36,221 nucleotides of DNA from Sulfurimicrobium sp. Lineage in GTDB: Bacteria > Pseudomonadota > Gammaproteobacteria > Burkholderiales > Sulfuricellaceae. Each line of letters begins with the position of its first letter. The first letter of the stretch is position 1. The stretch spans positions 1 to 36,221 of the forward strand of contig JAUYFW010000172.1 in assembly GCA_030690835.1 (NCBI GenBank), written 5' to 3'. The notes below the pieces were generated by a model. The model was not told the DNA's origin. It made no database searches and was given only the letters and a program-made list of their open reading frames with translations. The position numbers and the translations under genes are program-made. Of the stretch, positions 23,540 through 31,763 are shown piece after piece.

Positions 23540-24445
23540 ATGAAAAACATGCTGAAAATAATACTGATGAGTGTGTTGGGCGCTTTTTCACTGCCCACAC
23601 TGGCCACCCTCAACATTCTCGCCTGCGAACCCGAATGGGGCGCGCTGGCCACCGAGCTGGGCGGCGACAGGGTGACGGTCTATAACGCCACCACCGCCCT
23701 GCAGGACCCGCACCACATCCAGGCCAGACCCAGCCTGCTCGCCCGCGCCCGCAACGCGGACCTGCTCGCCTGCACCGGGGCGGAACTGGAAGCCGGCTGG
23801 CTGCCGATTCTGCTGCGCCAGTCGGGCAACGCCAATATCCAGCCTGGCAAACCGGGTTATTTCGAGGCTGCGGCTTACGTGCGGAAGCTCGAAATCCCGG
23901 CCCGCCTCGACCGTGCCGATGGTGATGTCCACGCCTCGGGCAACCCCCATATCCAGACCGATCCGCGCAACATCGCGCTGGTGGCGGATGCGCTGGCCAA
24001 ACGTCTGAGCCAGCTCGACCCCGCCAATGCAACACACTATCAGGCGCGTCACCGGGCCTTTGCGGACAAATGGCAAGCCGCCATCCAGCGCTGGGAAAAA
24101 CAGGCGGCCCCGCTCAAGGGCATGCCGGTGGTGGTGCAGCACAAGGCTTTTCCCTACCTCAGCCGCTGGCTGGGGCTGCAGGAAATCGCAACGCTTGAAC
24201 CCAAACCCGGGGTCGAACCCGGCAGCGGCCACCTGGGCGAAGTGCTGACGCAACTCTCGCGCCAACCGGCGAAGATGGTTTTGCGTACCGTCTACCAGGA
24301 TGGGCGGCCTTCGGAATGGCTGGCCGAGAGGGCCAAAATCCACGCCGTGGCGCTGCCCTTTACCGTGGGCGGATCGGAACAGGCGCGTGATCTGTTCGGC
24401 CTGTTCGACGACACCATCCAGAAACTGCTGACGGCGGCAAAATGA
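23540..24445 (+). CDS. Metal ABC transporter substrate-binding protein (ZnuA-like)
   Basis: A cluster 9 periplasmic solute-binding protein for Zn or Mn. The 301-residue precursor has a signal peptide (1-22). Candidate ligands are His58/His59 in LQDPHHIQARPS, His137 in SGNPHIQTD and His201 in VVQHKAFPYL, with a fourth acidic ligand expected near the C-terminus. The charged His-rich loop of typical ZnuA is missing. The C-terminal FTVGGSEQARDLFGLFDDTI segment matches the family. Its stop overlaps the permease start by ATGA. Zinc is favoured over manganese by the three-His pattern, but this is inference. Confidence 0.92.
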   Translation: MKNMLKIILMSVLGAFSLPTLATLNILACEPEWGALATELGGDRVTVYNATTALQDPHHIQARPSLLARARNADLLACTGAELEAGWLPILLRQSGNANIQPGKPGYFEAAAYVRKLEIPARLDRADGDVHASGNPHIQTDPRNIALVADALAKRLSQLDPANATHYQARHRAFADKWQAAIQRWEKQAAPLKGMPVVVQHKAFPYLSRWLGLQEIATLEPKPGVEPGSGHLGEVLTQLSRQPAKMVLRTVYQDGRPSEWLAERAKIHAVALPFTVGGSEQARDLFGLFDDTIQKLLTAAK

Positions 24446-25233
24446 ATATTTTTCCCCTTGGCCTGTACCTGCTGCTGCCCGCCTTCCTGGCCGGCCTGCT
24501 GGTGCTCGCCACCCATGTGCCCATGGGCATGCAGGTGCTGGCGCGGGGGATCGTGTTCATCGACCTCGCGGTGGCCCAGATCGCCGGGCTGGGCGTGATC
24601 GCCGCCGACCGCCTGGGGTTCGAGCCGCAGGGCTGGGCGGTGCAGATGTCGGCGGTGAGCGCGGCGTTACTGGGGGCGGCCCTGTTCACTTACACCGAGA
24701 AGCGCTGGCCGGAGGTGCAGGAGGCGCTGATCGGCGTGGTGTTTGTGCTGGCCGCAAGCGGTGGCGCGTTGCTGTTGGCCGGGAATCCTCACGGTGGTGA
24801 GCAACTTGAGGATCTTCTGGTCGGGCAGATCTTGTGGGTCAGCCCGGCCCAGTTGTGGCCGGCAGCCTGGCTCACCGCCATTTTACTCGGTGTGTGGCTG
24901 CGCTGGCGCGAGCACTTGGGGCGTTTCGGTTTTTACGCCGTGTTCGCCTGCGCGGTAACCGCATCGGTTCAGTTGGTGGGTATCTACCTGGTATTCGCCA
25001 GCCTGATCGTGCCCGCGCTGGCCACCCGCCATTACCCGCCCCGCTTGCGCTTGGCCCTGGCCTATTTGCTGGGCGGCATAAGTTACGCACTGGGCCTGAT
25101 GCTTTCCGCCTGGAGCGACCTGCCGTCTGGGGCGGTCATCGTGTGGGCGCTGGCTGTTTTGGGCTTGCTCGGAAGCTGGGCTGGTCCGAAATCAGGGAAT
25201 CCCCTATTGAGCAATCAGGGCAAAACGGCCTAG
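24442..25233 (+). CDS. Metal ABC transporter permease (ZnuB-like)
   Basis: A 263-residue inner-membrane permease of the ABC-3 family with about seven to eight membrane segments (for example FPLGLYLLLPAFLAGLLVLA, VQEALIGVVFVLAASGGALL and SVQLVGIYLVFASLIVPALA). The conserved VGIYLVFASLIVPA stretch matches the cytoplasmic-loop region that touches the ATPase. It is translationally coupled to the substrate-binding protein. No ATP-binding subunit (ZnuC) follows: the next gene, 49 bases on, is unrelated. The ATPase must come from elsewhere. Confidence 0.92.
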   Translation: MNIFPLGLYLLLPAFLAGLLVLATHVPMGMQVLARGIVFIDLAVAQIAGLGVIAADRLGFEPQGWAVQMSAVSAALLGAALFTYTEKRWPEVQEALIGVVFVLAASGGALLLAGNPHGGEQLEDLLVGQILWVSPAQLWPAAWLTAILLGVWLRWREHLGRFGFYAVFACAVTASVQLVGIYLVFASLIVPALATRHYPPRLRLALAYLLGGISYALGLMLSAWSDLPSGAVIVWALAVLGLLGSWAGPKSGNPLLSNQGKTA

Positions 25234-25246
25234 AATGCTAAAGTTG

Positions 25247-25276
25247 TTGTAGGACTATTTACACACCTTGTAGGAC
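25247..25276 (+). promoter_or_regulatory. Direct repeats TTGTAGGAC spaced two helical turns
   Basis: TTGTAGGAC occurs at 25247-25255 and 25268-25276, 21 bases apart, just before the GTG at 25283. The second copy supplies the AGGA ribosome-binding core. The spacing suggests binding by a dimeric activator, or only chance. Confidence 0.4.
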
Positions 25277-25282
25277 AACCCC

Positions 25283-26491
25283 GTGTTTTCTTTCTTACGC
25301 AAGTCCAAGCAAGCTGAGCCAGCCCCCGCCCCCGCCCCGAAAAAGCCGGCGCCTGCCGCCGTTGCGACCGCATCGGCACCCCAGCCCGAGCCTCGGCTTG
25401 CCTCATCCCCCATGGCTGTGCCGGCGCCCGCGGCGGCGCACCAGCCGGGTGAAGAAATCGTCGTGTTCGAAAGCATCAGCGCGGAAGCCGGATCGGCGGT
25501 GGAAGAAGCGGCGGTTTATTACGCCAACAACATGGCGGATCAGGCGCTGGCGACCTTGAGTCAGTATTTGCAGGATTACCCGGAAAAAAAGGAAATGCAG
25601 CCGTGGCTCATGCTGTTCGACCTGAATCAGGTACAGAACAACAAGCCGGCATTTGACGAATTGTCGATGCAGTTCGTGGTCAAGTTCGAGCGTTCCGCGC
25701 CGATCTGGAAAGTCCCCGCGGCGCCCGCGCCAGCCAGGAAGCTTGACGCCGGACAACAAAAAGACCTGCTGACCTTGGGCAGCAAACTTGCCGCCGGCCC
25801 GCAACTGGAAAAACTCTGCCAGCTGGCGCAGAGCGCAAACAACGCAAGGGTGGATTTACGCGATGTCGTCAGCGTCGAACTAGGCGGCTGCAAGTTGATG
25901 CGGGAAGGATTATCCAGCTGCCGCAAGAAAGGCAAGCTGCTCCAGCTCGAAGGCGTGGACCGCCTGATCGAGGTGGTGCAAAAGCAGATCGCGGCGGACG
26001 GCCATGGCGATGAGGATCGCCTGGCCTGGCTATTGCTCTTCGAGCTTTACCAATGGCTGGGCAGGGAAGCGGAATATGAAGAGCTCGCCATCGAGTACGC
26101 GGTAAATTTCGAAATCTCCCCGCCCGCCTGGGAGGCGGTCAAGCCGGCCCTGGTGGCCGCCCAGGAAAAATCCCCAACACCCTCCCCGGGGGCAACGGGA
26201 GCCGAAACTGGCGAATCCTTTGCCATGCGCGGCGTGATTTCCGAAGCCAGCCAGTCACAACTGCAGGATCTTTCCAACTACGCGGCGGACAGGCAGGAAA
26301 TCCGCATCAGCATGGCCGGGGTAACGCGGGTGGACTTCGTCGCCGTGGGCAACTTCATGAGCGCATTGATCAACCTCACCCAGGCGGGCAAGAAAGTTCT
26401 GATCCTGGAAGCGAACGAAATGGTACAAGCGCTGTTTCTCATGATGGGCGTGTCCGAGTTCGCCACGCTGATTCGCAAAAAGTCGCGCTGA
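25283..26491 (+). CDS. TPR-STAS tandem duplication protein
   Basis: A 402-residue cytoplasmic protein from a GTG start. It has a Pro/Ala-rich linker (about 10-60), then a helical unit (70-142) containing QPWLMLFDLNQVQNNKPAFD and KFERSAPIW, then a STAS-like unit (155-230, VDLRDVVSVELGGCKLM and KGKLLQLEG). A second helical unit (235-290) repeats LAWLLLFELYQWLGREAEYE and NFEISPPAW. The C-terminal STAS domain (315-400) has RVDFVAVGNFMSAL and GKKVLILEANEMV. The unit is therefore duplicated. The phosphorylatable Ser of anti-sigma antagonists is not evident; Asp/Val-rich DFVAVG replaces it. Function unknown; a scaffold or sensor is plausible. The hslV gene follows 214 bases on. Confidence 0.8.
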   Translation: MFSFLRKSKQAEPAPAPAPKKPAPAAVATASAPQPEPRLASSPMAVPAPAAAHQPGEEIVVFESISAEAGSAVEEAAVYYANNMADQALATLSQYLQDYPEKKEMQPWLMLFDLNQVQNNKPAFDELSMQFVVKFERSAPIWKVPAAPAPARKLDAGQQKDLLTLGSKLAAGPQLEKLCQLAQSANNARVDLRDVVSVELGGCKLMREGLSSCRKKGKLLQLEGVDRLIEVVQKQIAADGHGDEDRLAWLLLFELYQWLGREAEYEELAIEYAVNFEISPPAWEAVKPALVAAQEKSPTPSPGATGAETGESFAMRGVISEASQSQLQDLSNYAADRQEIRISMAGVTRVDFVAVGNFMSALINLTQAGKKVLILEANEMVQALFLMMGVSEFATLIRKKSR

Positions 26492-26509
26492 GTCATTACC
26501 TGCCGGGGT

Positions 26510-26675
26510 TAGCCCGGATGTTTCATGAGTTCGCGCGCCCTCGCTGGTCTTTTGATCGTTAGGAAAGATTTTGCTCGGTCGGGTGTATGAATAACTACAC
26601 CGCTCCTTCGCAAAACTTCCCTATCAATCAAAATCCTGCGCGATCATCACGCGAACCCATGAAACATCCGGGCTA
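26510..26675. mobile_element. Fold-back (MITE-like) element upstream of hslV
   Basis: The outer arms match at 25 of 26 positions: TAGCCCGGATGTTTCATGAG (26510 onward) and the inverse CCCATGAAACATCCGGGCTA (ending 26675). Inner arms TAGGAAAG..GGTGTA (26560-26587) and TACACC..CTTCCCTA (26596-26623) also pair imperfectly, so nearly the whole 166 bp can fold. Both ends are bordered by TA. No open frame is inside. The right end donates TATAAT (26674-26679) ahead of hslV. Confidence 0.85.
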
Positions 26676-26705
26676 TAATCAGCTTTTATCCTTCCGATCC
26701 GCCTT

Positions 26706-27242
26706 ATGGAACAATATCACGGCACCACCATTCTCTCCGTCCGTCGCGGCAGTAGCGTTGCCATGGGCGGGGACGGCCAGGTCACGCTGGGCAATATCGT
26801 GGTCAAGGCCACGGCGCGCAAGGTACGCCGCCTCTATCACGGCAAAATTCTCGCCGGATTCGCCGGCGGCACGGCGGATGCCTTCACCTTGTTCGAACGT
26901 TTCGAAGCCAAGCTGGAAAAGCATCAGGGTCACCTGCTGCGCTCCGCCGTGGAACTCGCCAAGGATTGGCGCACCGACCGCATGTTGCGCCGTCTGGAGG
27001 CGATGCTCACCGTTGCCGACCACGAAACCTCCCTGATCATCACCGGCAACGGCGATGTGCTGGAGCCGGAAGAAGGCCTGCTCGCCATCGGCAGCGGCGG
27101 CGCCTATGCCCAGTCCGCGGCGCGCGCGCTGCTCGATCACACCGACTTTACGCCAGCGGAAATCATCAAAAAATCCCTGACCATCGCCGCCGATCTGTGC
27201 ATCTATACCAATCAGAATCACATTATTGAAGTATTGGAATAA
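26706..27242 (+). CDS. hslV: HslV, ATP-dependent protease proteolytic subunit
   Basis: HslV is the threonine peptidase of the HslUV (ClpYQ) complex that degrades SulA and unfolded proteins. The 178-residue protein begins [15 protein letters not shown], so Thr after processing at GTT is the nucleophile (mature TTILSVRR). The family length and the conserved [28 protein letters not shown] and [13 protein letters not shown] segments are present. The ATG follows a palindromic element and a TATAAT by 26 bases. It precedes hslU by 46 bases. Confidence 0.98.
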   Translation: MEQYHGTTILSVRRGSSVAMGGDGQVTLGNIVVKATARKVRRLYHGKILAGFAGGTADAFTLFERFEAKLEKHQGHLLRSAVELAKDWRTDRMLRRLEAMLTVADHETSLIITGNGDVLEPEEGLLAIGSGGAYAQSAARALLDHTDFTPAEIIKKSLTIAADLCIYTNQNHIIEVLE

Positions 27243-27243
27243 T

Positions 27244-27285
27244 CAGCTGACAGCTGAATGCTGATGGCTGACAACTGAGAGCTAA
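27244..27285 (+). repeat. Tandem CTGA heptads between hslV and hslU
   Basis: Six consecutive 7-base units run CAGCTGA, CAGCTGA, ATGCTGA, TGGCTGA, CAACTGA, GAGCTAA. They fill the hslV-hslU spacer and leave only GAGAG as a weak ribosome binding site before hslU. The heptad length is the same as that of the array before lipB but the unit is different. Confidence 0.85.
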
Positions 27286-27288
27286 CTC

Positions 27289-28608
27289 ATGTCTGAAATG
27301 TCCCCGCAGGAAATCGTCCACGAACTCGACAAGCACATCATCGGCCAGGATGCGGCCAAGCGTGCCGTGGCCATCGCGCTGCGCAACCGCTGGCGGCGTT
27401 CCCAGGTCGCCGACCCGTTGCGCCAGGAAATTACGCCCAAGAACATTCTCATGATCGGCCCGACCGGTGTCGGCAAGACCGAAATCGCGCGCCGTCTGGC
27501 CAAGCTCGCCAACGCCCCTTTCATCAAGGTGGAAGCGACCAAATTCACCGAAGTGGGCTATGTCGGGCGCGACGTGGATTCGATCATCCGCGACCTGGTG
27601 GAAATTTCCATCAAGCAGATGCGCGAACAGGAAACACGCAAGGTCCAGTTCCGTGCCGAGGAGCATGCCGAAGAGCGCGTTCTCGATGCCTTGCTGCCAC
27701 CAGCACGCGATGGCAGTGATGCAGACAAGGAAAGCGCCACGCGGCAGAAGTTCCGCAAAATGCTGCGCGAAGGCCAGCTAGACGACAAGGAAATCGAGAT
27801 CGATGTCGCCGCCACTCAGGCGCACATGGAAATCTTCGCGCCGCCCGGCATGGAGGACCTCACTTCGCAGATCCAGGGCATGTTTCAGAACATGGGCAGC
27901 GCGCGCAGCAAAACCCGCAAGCTGAGGATACGCGAAGCGATGAAACTGCTGAGCGAGGAAGAAGCGCTCAAGCTGGTCAACGATGAGGAGCTTAAAATCG
28001 CCGCAGTGCATAACGCGGAACAGAACGGCATCGTTTTCCTCGACGAGATCGACAAGATCACCAGTCGTTCGGAAAGTTCGGGTGCGGAAGTGTCGCGCCA
28101 GGGCGTGCAGCGCGACCTGTTGCCGCTGGTGGAAGGCACCACCGTCACTACCAAGTACGGCATGGTCAAGACTGACCATATATTATTCATCTGTAGCGGT
28201 GCGTTCCACCTCGCCAAGCCCTCCGACCTCGTGCCCGAGTTGCAGGGCCGACTGCCCATTCGCGTCGAGCTGACCAGCCTGGGTGTGAGCGACTTCGAAC
28301 AAATTCTCACCAGCACCGACGCCTGCCTGACGCGTCAATATCAGGCGCTGCTGGAGACCGAGGGCGTTAAACTCGAATTCAGCACGGACGCCGTGCGCCG
28401 CCTGGCCGAGATCGCCTACGAGGTGAACGAGCGCACTGAAAATATCGGTGCGCGGCGCTTGCACACGGTGATGGAAAAGCTGCTCGAAGAAATCTCGTTC
28501 GACGCCGCCCGGCACGGTGGCGAGACGATATCCATCGACGCCGGCTATGTGGACAACCGGCTCAAGGAGCTGGCGCAGAGCGAGGATCTGGCGCGCTACG
28601 TGCTTTAA
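27289..28608 (+). CDS. hslU: HslU, ATPase and unfoldase subunit of HslUV
   Basis: An AAA+ ATPase feeding substrates to HslV. The 439-residue length is normal. The Walker [10 protein letters not shown] (about 60-68), Walker [13 protein letters not shown] (about 246-257) and the pore motif GYVGRDV (about 90-96) are clear. The I-domain lies between (110-230). Sensor residues and the C-terminal [18 protein letters not shown] are present. The protein ends DLARYVL, the C-terminal tail that docks into HslV. Its TAA (28606-28608) overlaps the stop of the convergent waaA gene. Confidence 0.98.
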   Translation: MSEMSPQEIVHELDKHIIGQDAAKRAVAIALRNRWRRSQVADPLRQEITPKNILMIGPTGVGKTEIARRLAKLANAPFIKVEATKFTEVGYVGRDVDSIIRDLVEISIKQMREQETRKVQFRAEEHAEERVLDALLPPARDGSDADKESATRQKFRKMLREGQLDDKEIEIDVAATQAHMEIFAPPGMEDLTSQIQGMFQNMGSARSKTRKLRIREAMKLLSEEEALKLVNDEELKIAAVHNAEQNGIVFLDEIDKITSRSESSGAEVSRQGVQRDLLPLVEGTTVTTKYGMVKTDHILFICSGAFHLAKPSDLVPELQGRLPIRVELTSLGVSDFEQILTSTDACLTRQYQALLETEGVKLEFSTDAVRRLAEIAYEVNERTENIGARRLHTVMEKLLEEISFDAARHGGETISIDAGYVDNRLKELAQSEDLARYVL

Positions 28609-30011
28609 TGTAGGTCGGGCTTCAGCCCGATATTTCGGGCTGAAGCCCGACCTACATCCCCGCTAGCATGGGATGATGGCAGCAAACGTTGCAGCAACGC
28701 CATCACCCGCCCGGTTGCCCCTTGGTGTTGTCGGCTGAATTCCAGCCCGGCCTGGCCCATGCGCAGGCGCAACTCCGGATCCAGTAACAATTTCCGCACT
28801 TCCCGCGCCAACTCGAATTCATCCGCGACCCGCAGCGCGGCGCCCGCTTCCACCGCGAGTTCAGCAGCGTCGGCAAAATTGAAGGTGTGCATACCGAGGA
28901 TCGTAGGCTTGCCCACGCTGCAGGCCTCGATCAGGTTCTGGCCGCCATAGGGCAACAGGCTGCCGCCGATGAATGCCACATCACAGGCGGCATAGTAAGC
29001 AAACATTTCTCCCATGCTGTCGCCCAGCAGCACCTGCGTCTCCGCGCTTACCGCCAGTTGCGCGCTGCGCCGCTGGTAACGTATGCCGCGCCGCTCCAGC
29101 AGTTGCGCGACCGCGTCGAAACGCTGCGGATGGCGCGGGACGATAACGGTAAGGAGGTCCGGGACGTCGATCTTCAGCAGTGCGTCGAGGATGCGCTCCT
29201 CTTCTCCTTCACGGGTGCTGGCGGCGAGAAACACCTTCCGGGTTGGGCCGAATCCCTGGCGCAGGCTGTGGCCAAGGGCCAAGGCCGTATCGGGAGGAGT
29301 TATGTCGAATTTGAGATTGCCCATCACTTCTATATCCTGCGCGCCCAGTTCCGCCAGGCGCCGGGCATCTTCCCTGGTCTGCGCGGCCACAGCGGCAAAC
29401 TGGCGCAAGCAGGTTTGAACGAGTCCGCCAAAGCGGGCGTAGCGCCGCAGCGACTTTTGCGATAAACGCGCATTCACCAGGCACAGCGGCACTTTAGCGT
29501 CATGGCAGGCCCCAACCAGGTTGGGCCAGATTTCGGTTTCCAGCAACAAGCCGAGTTGCGGCCTGAAATGGGCAAGGAAATGCCGCACCGCGAAGGGGTA
29601 ATCGTAGGGCAGATAACAGCGCAGTACGTCGTTGCCAAACAGTTGCTCGCCCGTTTCGCGCCCGGTTGGCGTCATGTGGGTCAGGAGAATCTGGTGCGCC
29701 GGGTAACTTGCCTGCAGGGCCTTGACCAGCGGTGCGGCAGCACGGGTTTCGCCCACCGAAACGGTGTGGAGCCAGATCACCGGGCGCATTGAGCGAGTCG
29801 CATAACGCCCGAAACGCTCACCCCAGTGATACAGGTATTCAGGCTGGCGCCGCGCCCGCCACAACAGGTGAAAAATCACATAGGGCAGCAGCAGATACAG
29901 AACGGAGGTGTAGATCCAGCTTGTTGCCCTCACCCCTGCCCTCTCCCGCATGCGGGAGAGGGGGACGCAGTGCGCCTTCGTCGCGGCTTTTCGGTTTGGC
30001 CGCCAGTTCAT
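28605..30011 (-). CDS. waaA: Kdo transferase WaaA with repeat-encoded ends
   Basis: WaaA adds 3-deoxy-D-manno-octulosonic acid to lipid A precursor at the inner membrane. The 468-residue frame starts by ATGA overlap with the waaC stop (30008-30011). The N-terminal anchor is [13 protein letters not shown] (about 39-51), then YHWGERFG with the family Glu65, [21 protein letters not shown] and [15 protein letters not shown]. Residues 13-30 ([15 protein letters not shown]) come from a dispersed GC-rich repeat placed in front of the anchor; the last 17 residues come from the palindrome after hslU. Both ends are thus lengthened compared with about 420-430 residues usual for the family. The enzyme core is complete. 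Confidence 0.93.
   Translation of the reverse strand: MNWRPNRKAATKAHCVPLSRMRERAGVRATSWIYTSVLYLLLPYVIFHLLWRARRQPEYLYHWGERFGRYATRSMRPVIWLHTVSVGETRAAAPLVKALQASYPAHQILLTHMTPTGRETGEQLFGNDVLRCYLPYDYPFAVRHFLAHFRPQLGLLLETEIWPNLVGACHDAKVPLCLVNARLSQKSLRRYARFGGLVQTCLRQFAAVAAQTREDARRLAELGAQDIEVMGNLKFDITPPDTALALGHSLRQGFGPTRKVFLAASTREGEEERILDALLKIDVPDLLTVIVPRHPQRFDAVAQLLERRGIRYQRRSAQLAVSAETQVLLGDSMGEMFAYYAACDVAFIGGSLLPYGGQNLIEACSVGKPTILGMHTFNFADAAELAVEAGAALRVADEFELAREVRKLLLDPELRLRMGQAGLEFSRQHQGATGRVMALLQRLLPSSHASGDVGRASARNIGLKPDLH
28609..28656. repeat. Perfect GTAGGTCGGGC palindrome
   Basis: Arms TGTAGGTCGGGCTTCAGCCC... (28609-28630) and its exact inverse (28635-28656) are 22 bases each with a TATT loop. 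It starts at the base after the hslU stop and is inside the waaA coding end. It could act as the hslU transcript end structure but has no T-run. Confidence 0.95.
29924..29972. repeat. GC-rich GGGAGAGGG repeat inside waaA 5' end
   Basis: On the plus strand it runs CCCTCACCCCTGCCCTCTCC then CGCATGCGGGAGAGGGGGAC and GCAGTGC. It is the inverse of the copy in rlpA (8678-8723) and related to about 8508-8550. Confidence 0.85.
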
Positions 30012-30967
30012 GCCGCCATCACGCCAGAAAGTGCCGCGATGACCTCAGCCGGCTGTGGCACCTGGCCCGCCTGTCCCAGGTTCACGGCAGGGCCGGCGGA
30101 ATAAACCCCGGTCAATCCGGACTCGGAAGCGCAGTAGAGCGCAACCACCGGCACTTTTAGTGCGGCGGCAAGATGGGTCAGGCCAGTGTCCACGCCGACC
30201 ACCGCACGGGCATTGCCCAGCAGCGCAGCGGCCTGGGTTAAATTCAGCCGCTGGGCAACGACGGCGTTCATCATCTGTGCTGCGAGCCGTTCGCTACGCG
30301 CCTGCTCTTTCGGGCTGCCCCAAGGCAGAATGCAGCGTAGCCCGGAAGCGTGGAGGTGGGCCGCGAGCTCAAGCCAGTTAGACTCCGGCCATTCCTTGTC
30401 GGCACGGCTGGTGGCGTGGAGCAGCACGACATAGGGTTGTGCGCCGAGCCACGGCAATTCTGTTTGCGGGGTAGCAACGCCATAGTCCACTGGTGACTCG
30501 GGTTCATAGCCCAGCGCCCGTCCCGCCAGGCGGCGGTTGCGTTCCACCGCGTGCAGATTTTTCGGGATGGAGATGGTCTTGTCGTAGGCCAGCGCCGCGA
30601 TCGGCTCGCGCGCACTGGCGCGGTCAAAACCGCAGCGTGGGCCGGGAGCAAGGAGGCTGATGGCCGCGCTTTTGATCAATCCCTGGCTATCCAGAATCAG
30701 GTCGTAGCGCAGGCCTTGCAAGGCATGCCTGAATGCTGTCATTTCCCGCCAGGAGGCTGGATTCAGCAAGGCGCGCCGCCAGCGTCGCACCGCCACCGGA
30801 ATGACCCGGCTGACGCCGGGGTGCAAGGCGGGCAATTCGGCAAAATTTTCTTCCACCACCCAATCCACCCTGGCGTCCGGGAAATGCGTGCGAATGTCCG
30901 TGACGGCAGGGAGTTGATGGATGACATCGCCCAATGAGGAGGTCTTGACCAGCAATATTTTCAGCAT
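30008..30967 (-). CDS. waaC: Lipopolysaccharide heptosyltransferase I
   Basis: WaaC transfers the first L-glycero-D-manno-heptose to Kdo of the LPS core. From ATG 30967 (MLKILLVKTSSLGDVIHQLP) it is 319 residues; this start gives the canonical GT9 N-terminus and the in-frame extension to 31081 was rejected because it overlaps the divergent gene. Typical segments are VVEENFAELPALHPGV, LILDSQGLIKSA, LLHATSRADKEWPESNW and the sugar-nucleotide site VGVDTGLTHLAAAL. WaaC rather than WaaF is suggested by VIHQLPAVTDI. It is coupled to waaA downstream. Confidence 0.93.
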   Translation of the reverse strand: MLKILLVKTSSLGDVIHQLPAVTDIRTHFPDARVDWVVEENFAELPALHPGVSRVIPVAVRRWRRALLNPASWREMTAFRHALQGLRYDLILDSQGLIKSAAISLLAPGPRCGFDRASAREPIAALAYDKTISIPKNLHAVERNRRLAGRALGYEPESPVDYGVATPQTELPWLGAQPYVVLLHATSRADKEWPESNWLELAAHLHASGLRCILPWGSPKEQARSERLAAQMMNAVVAQRLNLTQAAALLGNARAVVGVDTGLTHLAAALKVPVVALYCASESGLTGVYSAGPAVNLGQAGQVPQPAEVIAALSGVMAA

Positions 30968-31009
30968 GCGGTATTTTAGCTTACCTTGGCTACGGCATAA
31001 TAACGAACC

Positions 31010-31762
31010 ATGCAAACCATGCCCTTTTCCGTCGTCATCATCACCCTGAATGCCGCACGGCAGCTCGAAGCCTGTCTGCAAAGCGCGGCTTTCGCGGATG
31101 AAATCATCGTCGTGGACAGCGGCAGCAGCGATGCCACGGCGGAAATCGCGTTAAAATACGGCGCCAGGGTGATTGTCCAGCCCTGGCTGGGTTTTGGGCG
31201 GCAAAAGCAGTTTGCCGTCAGTCAGGCGCGTAACGACTGGGTGTTATGCCTGGATGCGGACGAACGCGTGAGCGACGGCTTGCGCGAGAGTATTCTCGAT
31301 ACCTTGCAACAGCCGCGCTTCACGGCATACAAAATGGCGCGCAGCAACTGCTTCATGGGGCGTTATCTGCGCCACGGCGAGGGCTACCCTGACATGAGCC
31401 TGCGCCTGTTCGAGCGCCACCATGCGCGCTGGAGCGATGACGCGGTGCATGAAAAAGTGCTGCATGACGAAGCCGTCGGCACGCTGCATGGCGATCTGCT
31501 GCATGAATCGGCGGAAAGCCTCCCCGCTTACCTGGACAAACAAAATCGCTACACCACGCTGCAAGCGCAGACGATGTACCGTGCCGGGCACCGCGCCGGC
31601 CTCGGACGATTGTTGCTCAGTCCGCTAGTGCGGTTCATACGGTTCTATTTTTTGCGCCTGGGCTGCCTCGATGGGGTGCCGGGCCTGGTACATATACTCA
31701 TCGGCTGCAACAACAGCTTCGTGAAATACGCCAAGCTGATGGCCTTACAAAGGGAAAAATGA
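31010..31762 (+). CDS. Family 2 glycosyltransferase (WaaE/KdtX-like)
   Basis: A 250-residue inverting glycosyltransferase of the WaaE/KdtX type that adds beta-glucose or a similar sugar to LPS core heptose. The GT-A N-terminus is VVIITLNAARQLEACL, the substrate acid motif is IIVVDSGSSDAT, and the metal motif DADER is in VLCLDADERVSD. A late ETLHGDLLHESAE-like segment (GTLHGDLLHESAESL) and an amphipathic/hydrophobic tail follow. It is divergent from waaC with a 42-base gap holding both promoters. Start ATG 31010 or 31019 are both possible. The exact acceptor is not known. Confidence 0.88.
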   Translation: MQTMPFSVVIITLNAARQLEACLQSAAFADEIIVVDSGSSDATAEIALKYGARVIVQPWLGFGRQKQFAVSQARNDWVLCLDADERVSDGLRESILDTLQQPRFTAYKMARSNCFMGRYLRHGEGYPDMSLRLFERHHARWSDDAVHEKVLHDEAVGTLHGDLLHESAESLPAYLDKQNRYTTLQAQTMYRAGHRAGLGRLLLSPLVRFIRFYFLRLGCLDGVPGLVHILIGCNNSFVKYAKLMALQREK

Positions 31763-31763
31763 A

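Noticed and set aside
24442-25282. A hidden ZnuC ATPase gene at the end of the metal cluster
   Set aside because: No Walker A or signature motif was found in any frame between the permease and the STAS gene; the gap is only 49 bases.
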